A stretch of 8,267 nucleotides of DNA from an uncultured Bacteroidales bacterium (GTDB lineage Bacteria; Bacteroidota; Bacteroidia; Bacteroidales; Muribaculaceae), in NCBI GenBank assembly GCA_949123685.1, contig CASBHZ010000110.1:1-8267 (forward strand). The letters run 5' to 3'. The notes beneath the pieces are model-generated. The model was not told the origin of the DNA, searched no databases, and saw nothing but the letters and a program-made list of their open reading frames with translations. The position numbers and the translations under genes were made by a program. Shown one piece after another: positions 1 through 4,367 of this stretch. The stretch's first letter is position 1, and the number at the start of each line of letters is the position of its first letter.

Positions 1-39
1 GGAGGCACACTCTTTCCCTACACGACGCTCTTCCGATCT
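1..39 (+). other. Illumina TruSeq P5-side adapter (non-biological)
   Basis: Positions 7-39 match the 33-base TruSeq read-1 adapter exactly, from ACACTCTTTCCC to GCTCTTCCGATCT. The preceding six bases, GGAGGC, sit where the end of an i5 index would be. This is library sequence left untrimmed at the contig end; native DNA starts at about position 40. Any open frame read leftwards across position 40 is artificial. Confidence 0.98.
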
Positions 40-120
40 GATGTTGCGGCAATAGGAGCGATAGCTGAAAATCCCTTAAAGGATCTTAAAAAATTTTTCA
101 TGTGCGTTAGTATTGATTAA
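40..120 (+). CDS. Possible 3' end of a truncated gene, product unknown
   Basis: From the first native base there is one open plus-strand frame of 26 sense codons, closed by two in-frame stops in tandem (TAA TAA, 118-123). The other two plus frames close within about 30 bases. The encoded tail contains AENPLKDLKKFF and ends in VSID, a plausible mixed hydrophobic and basic C-terminus, but I do not recognise a family. The gene body would lie outside the window, beyond the adapter. An open stretch this short can occur by chance, so this is a weak call. No intrinsic terminator is visible after the stops. Confidence 0.35.
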   Translation, partial: DVAAIGAIAENPLKDLKKFFMCVSID

Positions 121-168
121 TAATTAAACTGACGCGAAGATAAGGAAAAAGTACCTATTAGCAATGGT

Positions 169-210
169 TTTTCGGTTTTCGGTTTTCAGTTTTCGGTTTT
201 CGGCTTTCAG
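169..210 (+). repeat. Heptamer tandem repeat array 1 (TTTTCRG x6)
   Basis: Six head-to-tail 7-base units are present: TTTTCGG, TTTTCGG, TTTTCAG, TTTTCGG, TTTTCGG and CTTTCAG. Variation is confined to the sixth base (A/G) and one T-to-C change in the last unit. The array is intergenic, about 115 bases upstream of the GH43 start. The same unit recurs at 3968-4002 and, inverted, at 4119-4146. Seven bases is not a multiple of three, and no gene crosses the array. Confidence 0.9.
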
Positions 211-273
211 AAACACTGCTTTTTTAAACTGAATGGTGAGAGACTATGATAAAATACGATTCCTTTGAGATTC

Positions 274-324
274 GCGTTAATCAAGAAGTATACTTAACTT
301 ATGAAAACCTTCATTGATTAACGC
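274..324. promoter_or_regulatory. 11-bp inverted repeat adjacent to the GH43 start codon
   Basis: GCGTTAATCAA at 274-284 is exactly mirrored by TTGATTAACGC at 314-324, with a 29-base spacer; the right arm ends two bases before the ATG at 326. The spacer contains the 10-bp palindrome AAGTATACTT (286-295). It could be an operator for a dimeric regulator, or an mRNA stem that masks the translation start. No clear TAnnTTTG promoter element was found in 211-325. Confidence 0.55.
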
Positions 325-325
325 C

Positions 326-1345
326 ATGAAAACGGTAAGAATATTAAGCGTCGCCCTTTTATTTACAATCGCGACATCTGCATTCGCAGCGACAAAGGGT
401 ACAGAACCAAGAACCGGCATCGCCCGGGATTCAATAATACTCAGTGATCCGGCAATTCTCGCCGATGAAAAATCCGGCATGTATTATATGACAGGCACAG
501 GAGGGAAACTATGGAAAAGCAAGGATCTTGCCGAATGGGATGGACCTTACGACGTTGCAAGACCCGATACATCTTCCTGGATGGGTCACAACCCTGCAAT
601 ATGGGCAGCAGAGATTCATGAACATAACGGCAAGTATTATTACTTTGCAACTTTCACCAATCAGGATATCATAATCGAAGAGAACAAGGAAGGGAAGATC
701 CCACGCCGTGCATCACACGTGCTTGCCGGCGATTCTCCGGAAGGTCCGTTCACACCATTAGGAAAAAAAGATTATTGTCCGGAATGTCGTCCTACTCTCG
801 ACGGCACTTTCTGGATTGATACCGACGGCTGTCCATACATGGTGTTCTGCGGGGAATGGCTCCATAATGACAATGGCACCATGGAGAAAATACGTCTCCG
901 TCCGGACCTTAGCGGTGCGGATTCCAATCCTAAAGTTCTTTTCAGGGCGTCCGACTCTCCTTGGAGCAGAGAAAGGCGCGACGGCGGCATATTCTTCAAC
1001 CGCGTCACCGATGGTCCATGGCTCTTCCACACAGATACTGGGAAACTTGGAATGATCTGGACTTCCTGGATATTCGGAGACTATACAATGGGAGTTGCAT
1101 ATTCTGAAAGCGGCACGCTTGACGGACCCTGGATACAAGATCCGGAACCCATCACTCCTCCAAATTTTGGACATGGGATGATATTCAGAGACTTCTCCGG
1201 ACGCACCCTCCTTTCAGCACATAGCCACTATGATGATCACGGACGGTACATACGCCGCCCTACACTTTGGGAAATAGATTTGAAAGGTGACCGCCTCCGC
1301 GTTGTCAAGAAACTTGACAGCTCATATCGCGCTCCCGCGCAATAA
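326..1345 (+). CDS. Secreted glycoside hydrolase family 43 protein
   Basis: This is a 339-residue protein. The ATG at 326 is preferred over an upstream TTG at 314 because it directly opens a signal peptide (MKTVRILSVALLFTIATSAFA, about 1-21, with likely cleavage after AFA). The rest reads as a single five-bladed beta-propeller GH43 domain. The catalytic-base motif is SDPAIL (Asp41) near the N-terminus, the propeller aspartate lies in LDGTFWID (Asp159), and VTDGPWLF (about 227-234) occupies the position of the catalytic acid. Further GH43-like stretches are GMIWTSWIF, VAYSESGTLDGPW and GHGMIF. The family cleaves arabinofuranosyl, xylosyl or galactosyl linkages in plant polysaccharides; which one applies here cannot be read from sequence. 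The size leaves no room for an extra binding module. No SusC/SusD partner is in view. An aspartate replaces the usual glutamate in the acid motif. The protein is probably periplasmic. Confidence 0.88.
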   Translation: MKTVRILSVALLFTIATSAFAATKGTEPRTGIARDSIILSDPAILADEKSGMYYMTGTGGKLWKSKDLAEWDGPYDVARPDTSSWMGHNPAIWAAEIHEHNGKYYYFATFTNQDIIIEENKEGKIPRRASHVLAGDSPEGPFTPLGKKDYCPECRPTLDGTFWIDTDGCPYMVFCGEWLHNDNGTMEKIRLRPDLSGADSNPKVLFRASDSPWSRERRDGGIFFNRVTDGPWLFHTDTGKLGMIWTSWIFGDYTMGVAYSESGTLDGPWIQDPEPITPPNFGHGMIFRDFSGRTLLSAHSHYDDHGRYIRRPTLWEIDLKGDRLRVVKKLDSSYRAPAQ

Positions 1346-1354
1346 AATAAGAAT

Positions 1355-2023
1355 CTATATATCAAAACGGATAGTCCTGCCGTCGCACACGCAACGGCGG
1401 GATTCTTTTATTGCCGTCTCGAGTTCTCTGGGAATCCGGTAGAACTTAAGTGTGCGAGAACGGGGGAAAATATTAAACGCAGGATCAGTGCTATAAAACC
1501 ATTCAAAATTGTCTATATCCCGCTGCAACAACAAGCGGCGGTGGATATCAAAAATACGCGTACGGGCACACAATGTGATCAGAACGTCCCCGTTAATGAA
1601 CCTTGTCTTGCATATGTAATGATCGCGCAATGCACTATCGGACGCATTCTCTTCGGGTGTTGAACGATGCGACACGGTCACGTTACGTCCGTGCCGACTG
1701 TTCAACGAGTTCATCATGTTGCGGAAGACACGTCCATGTGCTGACGTGTCTTTAAGCTTATTGACATATATGTAAAGATGAATCATCTCATGGATGATCG
1801 TATCCTCGATAACTTCCTGCGGCATATCAAGCCTATCGCTGATCCATATAGAGAAGTCGTAACAATACTCGCACCCTCCCCTCACCTGCCTTCTGAATTT
1901 CAAGCACCCTAATGACCTGCGCGACCTGCTAACATGCAACGGGACAGCAGGGAGCGTCCCGGCAAAGCACACCCTGTTAAATTCATCATATTTCTCTCTA
2001 ATAAACTTCAGATTAGCCCGCAT
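1355..2023 (-). CDS. SprT-like zinc metalloprotease-domain protein
   Basis: This is a 222-residue cytoplasmic protein with no signal peptide or membrane segment. The SprT/Spartan signature is intact: HEMIH at residues 78-82 (zinc ligands His78 and His82, catalytic Glu79), followed 14 residues later by the third ligand in SAHGRVF (His96). The N-terminal part (1-70) carries the usual FNRVCFAGTLP and LGCLKF patterns. The C-terminal half (about 135-222) has scattered cysteines (Cys138, Cys152, Cys211, Cys213) but not an obvious paired zinc ribbon. Eukaryotic Spartan cleaves DNA-protein crosslinks; the role of bacterial SprT-like proteins is poorly defined, so DNA repair is only an inference. The gene is convergent with the GH43 gene, nine bases away, and divergent from the lipoprotein gene. 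The start at 2023 is the first ATG of the domain. Confidence 0.85.
   Translation of the reverse strand: MRANLKFIREKYDEFNRVCFAGTLPAVPLHVSRSRRSLGCLKFRRQVRGGCEYCYDFSIWISDRLDMPQEVIEDTIIHEMIHLYIYVNKLKDTSAHGRVFRNMMNSLNSRHGRNVTVSHRSTPEENASDSALRDHYICKTRFINGDVLITLCARTRIFDIHRRLLLQRDIDNFEWFYSTDPAFNIFPRSRTLKFYRIPRELETAIKESRRCVCDGRTIRFDI
1376..1409 (+). terminator. Terminator-like hairpin for GH43, inside the SprT-like gene
   Basis: On the plus strand, 1376-1386 (CCTGCCGTCGC) pairs with 1391-1401 (GCAACGGCGGG) through ten of eleven pairs. There is one G-T wobble, one C-A mismatch and an ACAC loop. The stem is followed by ATTCTTTT. It begins 31 bases after the GH43 stop and lies in the last codons of the convergent gene, so coding sequence appears to double as terminator. 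Confidence 0.5.
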
Positions 2024-2056
2024 GGTTATATAAACGGCATACTTCTCAATAAACTA

Positions 2057-2064
2057 TACATTTG
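2057..2064 (+). promoter_or_regulatory. Bacteroidota -7 element upstream of the lipoprotein gene
   Basis: TACATTTG matches TAnnTTTG exactly and lies 33 bases before the lipoprotein ATG, predicting a leader of about 25-30 bases. No TTTG is found at the expected -33 position, so only half of the promoter is supported. I could not find an equivalent element for the divergent SprT-like gene in the 74-base gap. Confidence 0.45.
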
Positions 2065-2097
2065 AAACGTTAAAGTAAATAAAAAATATCCTTAATT

Positions 2098-2469
2098 ATG
2101 AAAAAGATCCTTTTCCTTGCGCTACTCGCGCTCGTATTCATGCTGCCGTCATGCAGCAACACATCTGGCGCAGAAGCCGTAAACCAGAAAATTGAAAATA
2201 GTGAACAACTGTCACAAGAAGATTACTCCGTGATGATTGACTATCTCGACAACGCCATGGTTACAGCCGAGAAAAAAGTCAAGGAAGCCGGCGACAACAA
2301 GGAGAAATTCAAAAGCTTTGAAGAAGACATGAGCAAAGAGTTTCCCTACACAGAGGCATTCATGAAAGCCCTCTCATCTGCAAAAGATCTTGACGATACA
2401 AACAAGAAGAAAATGCAAGACCTTTTCTCAAAACTTATATCCCTCTCAATGCAGATGTCCGGAAGATAA
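2098..2469 (+). CDS. Small predicted lipoprotein, function unknown
   Basis: This is a 123-residue protein with a type II signal peptide: MKK, a hydrophobic core (about 4-16) and the lipobox LPSC with Cys19 as the lipidated residue. The mature part (about 104 residues) is almost wholly helical in character and rich in Lys, Glu, Asp and Met. Its segments, such as LSQEDYSVMIDYLDNAM and KKKMQDLFSKLISLSMQM, look amphipathic and coiled-coil prone. No cysteine other than Cys19 and no catalytic motif is seen. Serine and asparagine after the cysteine do not give the acidic run associated with surface export in Bacteroides, so a periplasm-facing anchor is as likely as the cell surface. It is the sole gene of its transcription unit, ended by the palindrome at 2486. 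I do not recognise the family. Confidence 0.8.
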   Translation: MKKILFLALLALVFMLPSCSNTSGAEAVNQKIENSEQLSQEDYSVMIDYLDNAMVTAEKKVKEAGDNKEKFKSFEEDMSKEFPYTEAFMKALSSAKDLDDTNKKKMQDLFSKLISLSMQMSGR

Positions 2470-2485
2470 CAGTGTCTGGAAAATA

Positions 2486-2531
2486 AAAATTGCGGCGTGT
2501 CAAATTCATGAATTTGACACGCCGCAATTTT
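2486..2531. terminator. 46-bp perfect palindrome, bidirectional terminator
   Basis: The two 23-base halves are exact reverse complements, centred on CATG (2507-2510). The core GCGGCGTGTC (2493-2502) pairs with GACACGCCGC (2516-2525), flanked by AAAATT/AATTTT. Read either way, the stem ends in a T run. It lies between the stops of the convergent lipoprotein (2469) and M48 (2554) genes and so can terminate both. Confidence 0.88.
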
Positions 2532-2553
2532 ATGCGCTTCTGAGATTAACTAC

Positions 2554-3348
2554 TTATTCAGCAGGACGCTTGAAACCGTCCTTGTCGCAACGTTTTGTCA
2601 TAGCTTTGATACGAGCTTCGGTCTCCGGATGAGACGAGAACATCTTGTCCATATAGCTCATCTTTGTGCCGCCATCCTGTTCCATCTTGAGGAACTTTTC
2701 AAAAGCCATAACCATACCCCATGGATTACGTCCTTTGGACACAAGGAAATCATATCCGCAATTATCTGCTTCTTTCTCCTGCTTCTGAGAGAATTTCGCA
2801 CCGATCAGCGACTCTCCCAGAGTTCCAAGCTGAGAATCCGTCAATGCGGCAACAGTGCCGTTTGCAGCACCGGCTGCATCTTTCAGTGCCCCGGTAAGAA
2901 GCTGCTGGCGGAAAGCGTTTTTGGAATGATGCTTCATAACGTGGCCTATCTCATGACCGATAATGCCGAGAAGTTCGTCATCGCTCATAATATCCATCAA
3001 GGATGAAAACACCCGCACGCTACCATCCGGACAAGCGAACGCATTGATATCGATCACATGATAGACTTTAAAATTCAATGGAATCCCATCAGCATCGGTT
3101 ATACCCTCCGTGAGTTTACGAAGACGCTGCGTGTAGGGGTCGTCTTCAGGAAGCACCGGATTGTGCTTATCCATCCAGTCCACAGATTCTTTTACATAGC
3201 TTGCCATCTGGGCATCGGTAAGCGTGGCTGCCTGAACCGCTTTCGCGCCGGCGCTCACAGCTTTCTTAAGATTGAACTGAGCCATGGCAGGCATGGCGCA
3301 AAATAGCATAAGAGATGCTAAAAACAAATTTATCGCTAATTTTTTCAT
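2554..3348 (-). CDS. Secreted M48-family zinc metallopeptidase
   Basis: This is a 264-residue protein. The N-terminus MKKLAINLFLASLMLFCAMPAMA is a signal peptide with likely cleavage after AMA (about residue 23). Cys17 is preceded by Phe and does not fit a lipobox, so a soluble periplasmic protein is favoured. The M48 core is complete: NAFACPDG (102-109), HEIGHVMKHH with zinc ligands His132 and His136 and catalytic Glu133, the third ligand Glu193 in EKEADNCGYDF, and SSHPETEARI (238-247). It lacks the transmembrane helices of HtpX and the TPR tail of BepA, which matches the short periplasmic M48 group (LoiP-like). Such enzymes are linked to outer-membrane protein quality control, but the substrate here is unknown. 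The first ATG after a well-placed promoter is used as the start. Confidence 0.9.
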   Translation of the reverse strand: MKKLAINLFLASLMLFCAMPAMAQFNLKKAVSAGAKAVQAATLTDAQMASYVKESVDWMDKHNPVLPEDDPYTQRLRKLTEGITDADGIPLNFKVYHVIDINAFACPDGSVRVFSSLMDIMSDDELLGIIGHEIGHVMKHHSKNAFRQQLLTGALKDAAGAANGTVAALTDSQLGTLGESLIGAKFSQKQEKEADNCGYDFLVSKGRNPWGMVMAFEKFLKMEQDGGTKMSYMDKMFSSHPETEARIKAMTKRCDKDGFKRPAE

Positions 3349-3363
3349 AATTGGAAAATTATA

Positions 3364-3371
3364 TAATTTTG
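3364..3371 (+). promoter_or_regulatory. Possible -7 element for the membrane protein gene
   Basis: TAATTTTG matches TAnnTTTG and lies 38 bases before the ATG at 3410. The expected -33 position (about 3341-3345) has only a T run without the final G, so the promoter is incomplete. It is the exact inverted copy of the opposing minus-strand -7 element at 3387-3394. Confidence 0.4.
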
Positions 3372-3386
3372 CTTAAAATTCTTTTA

Positions 3387-3418
3387 CAAAATTAAATCAA
3401 CTTAAAAATATGAGCAAA
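3387..3418 (-). promoter_or_regulatory. Bacteroidota-type promoter for the M48 gene
   Basis: Read on the minus strand, TTTG (3418-3415) is followed after 20 bases by TAATTTTG (3394-3387), close to the TTTG-N19-TAnnTTTG consensus. The predicted transcription start is near 3380, giving a leader of about 30 bases. The -33 box overlaps the first codons of the divergent membrane protein gene. Confidence 0.6.
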
Positions 3419-3967
3419 TTTTCAGCAAAAAAATTTTGGCGAAGAATAATAGCGGGAATATTGATATTCCTTGGCATCGCAACATATGGTGGAGCCATGT
3501 ATCTACATGACAAAACGATCGTGACATGGTGGATACCGGCAGCAATTTCATTTCTTCTTGCCGGAATTTCAGGATTGACCATGTGGCGGTTATGGCGTGG
3601 GCTAACCGATTCAAAGTCATTTGTATTCAACTATATCTGTCACCTTGCCCTTTCATGCGGCATTTTCCTATTCGCTATCTATTTTTTCAATTACACTTAT
3701 GCAAAAGAATCCACGGCACATACCGAAAATGTTTTAGTGGATAAAAAATTCACCAAGACACGACACCACCGCCAGCGTGTGTCACGTCGCTCTTACCGCC
3801 AAGGGAATCCTTACAAGGTATATTATTTCGACTTGAAATTTGAAAATGGCAAAGAGAAAACAGTCTCCGTCTCTTCATCCCGCTACAACCAAACTCGCAG
3901 CGGCTCCTCAATCCCCTTGACAATCAAAACCGGACTCTTCGGGCTGCCGGTGGTATATGGTGTGTAG
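3410..3967 (+). CDS. Three-helix membrane protein with a C-terminal soluble domain
   Basis: This is a 185-residue protein. Three hydrophobic segments are visible: about 13-33 (IIAGILIFLGIATYGGAMYL), 40-57 (WWIPAAISFLLAGISGLT) and 72-94 (VFNYICHLALSCGIFLFAIY). The basic N-terminus (KKFWRR) suggests a cytoplasmic start, which places the C-terminal 90 residues outside the cytoplasm. That tail has a very basic stretch (KTRHHRQRVSRRSYRQ, 116-131). It is followed by a short beta-rich part, with YYFDLKFENGKEKTVSVS and the ending TIKTGLFGLPVVYGV, which recalls DUF3592-type domains, though I would not assign it. There are no catalytic motifs. It is divergent from the M48 gene. The stop codon abuts heptamer array 2 with no spacer. 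Confidence 0.75.
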   Translation: MSKFSAKKFWRRIIAGILIFLGIATYGGAMYLHDKTIVTWWIPAAISFLLAGISGLTMWRLWRGLTDSKSFVFNYICHLALSCGIFLFAIYFFNYTYAKESTAHTENVLVDKKFTKTRHHRQRVSRRSYRQGNPYKVYYFDLKFENGKEKTVSVSSSRYNQTRSGSSIPLTIKTGLFGLPVVYGV

Positions 3968-4002
3968 TTTTCGGTTTTCAGTTTTCAGTTTTCGGTTTTC
4001 AG
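3968..4002 (+). repeat. Heptamer tandem repeat array 2 (TTTTCRG x5)
   Basis: Five units, TTTTCGG, TTTTCAG, TTTTCAG, TTTTCGG and TTTTCAG, start at the base immediately after the TAG stop of the membrane protein gene. The AG of that stop is itself in register with the repeat. The orientation is the same as array 1 and opposite to array 3. Confidence 0.92.
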
Positions 4003-4118
4003 AGATTGGGGATATTAGAGTTTCGTTTTGGGAAGAGAGTTTATGTTTAAACCGGTTTATGACTCAAGCCATTAAAACAATCGAACCCATTTGATTAGCT
4101 CTGCTAATCCTAAAAACA
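4003..4118. other. Intergenic spacer between facing repeat arrays
   Basis: This 116-base non-coding stretch lies between arrays 2 and 3. It contains a 12-bp palindrome TAAACCGGTTTA (4048-4059) and a perfect hairpin, GATTAGC (4093-4099), TCT loop, GCTAATC (4103-4109). No open frame, promoter or RNA gene could be supported. The layout (terminal inverted arrays around a short palindromic core) is reminiscent of a small non-autonomous repeat element, but no target-site duplication is evident. Confidence 0.4.
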
Positions 4119-4146
4119 CTGAAAACTGAAAACTGAAAACTGAAAA
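4119..4146 (-). repeat. Heptamer tandem repeat array 3, inverted (CTGAAAA x4)
   Basis: Four identical CTGAAAA units are the reverse complement of TTTTCAG. The array ends 11 bases before the rpsA -33 box and faces array 2 across 116 bases, so the two can pair as a long stem. Confidence 0.92.
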
Positions 4147-4157
4147 CCTTAAATAAT

Positions 4158-4188
4158 TTTGTAATTCACAGAAAATGTGCTAACTTTG
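4158..4188 (+). promoter_or_regulatory. rpsA promoter, TTTG-N19-TAACTTTG
   Basis: TTTG at 4158-4161 and TAACTTTG at 4181-4188 are separated by exactly 19 bases, a full match to the primary sigma-factor consensus of Bacteroidota. Transcription should start at about 4192-4196, giving a leader of roughly 174 bases before the chosen rpsA start. Confidence 0.85.
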
Positions 4189-4194
4189 CAAAAC

Positions 4195-4276
4195 TTATGC
4201 GCATGCGCGTAAGCGAGAGATTTTTTTAATTAATTTATTAACTTTTTTTGCGCTCCGGATCCGGCAGGAAATCCGG
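4195..4276 (+). promoter_or_regulatory. Structured, U-rich rpsA leader
   Basis: Just at the predicted 5' end, 4195-4212 is an 18-base inverted repeat centred on the palindrome GCGCATGCGC (4199-4208). In RNA it gives a 7-bp stem (one U-G wobble) with a CAUG loop. A run of T-rich sequence follows (4221-4249). Then comes a second stem, CCGGAT (4255-4260) with ATCCGG (4271-4276). S1 binds U-rich RNA and controls its own synthesis in Escherichia coli; a similar role here is inferred. Confidence 0.5.
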
Positions 4277-4367
4277 TTATATGGAATCTACAAAAGCAAG
4301 TTTTGAAATTCAAAACCTGATCATAGTGGAACGGAACGCACAAACAAAACCCAACAGTTCATTTATA

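Noticed and set aside
169..210. Possible CRISPR array from the repeated units
   Set aside because: The units are 7 bases long and directly contiguous with no spacers, and there are no cas genes nearby. They are simple tandem repeats.
274..324. Invertible promoter of the kind known in Bacteroides surface loci
   Set aside because: The spacer is only 29 bases, carries no recognisable promoter, and no recombinase gene is in the window. Known invertible segments are much longer.
314..325. TTG start adding four residues to the GH43 protein
   Set aside because: The ATG at 326 gives a standard signal peptide beginning MKT. The upstream codons lie inside the inverted repeat.
758..1174. 138-codon minus-strand frame opposite the GH43 gene
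   Set aside because: It overlaps a clear GH43 domain and has no motif, promoter or plausible composition.
2629..3306. Plus-strand open frames opposite the M48 peptidase
   Set aside because: The minus-strand frame has a signal peptide and a complete HEXXH/E zinc site. The plus frames show no family resemblance and are shadows.
4060..4110. tRNA-like sequence on the minus strand (GGGTTCGATTG resembles a T arm)
   Set aside because: No acceptor stem, D arm or anticodon arm can be built around it, and the bases after it do not complete the T stem. It is a chance match.
3968..4146. Small transposable element (MITE) bounded by the heptamer arrays
   Set aside because: The arms are low-complexity tandem repeats, not unique terminal sequences, and no target duplication is visible. 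It is kept only as a repeat-pair observation.
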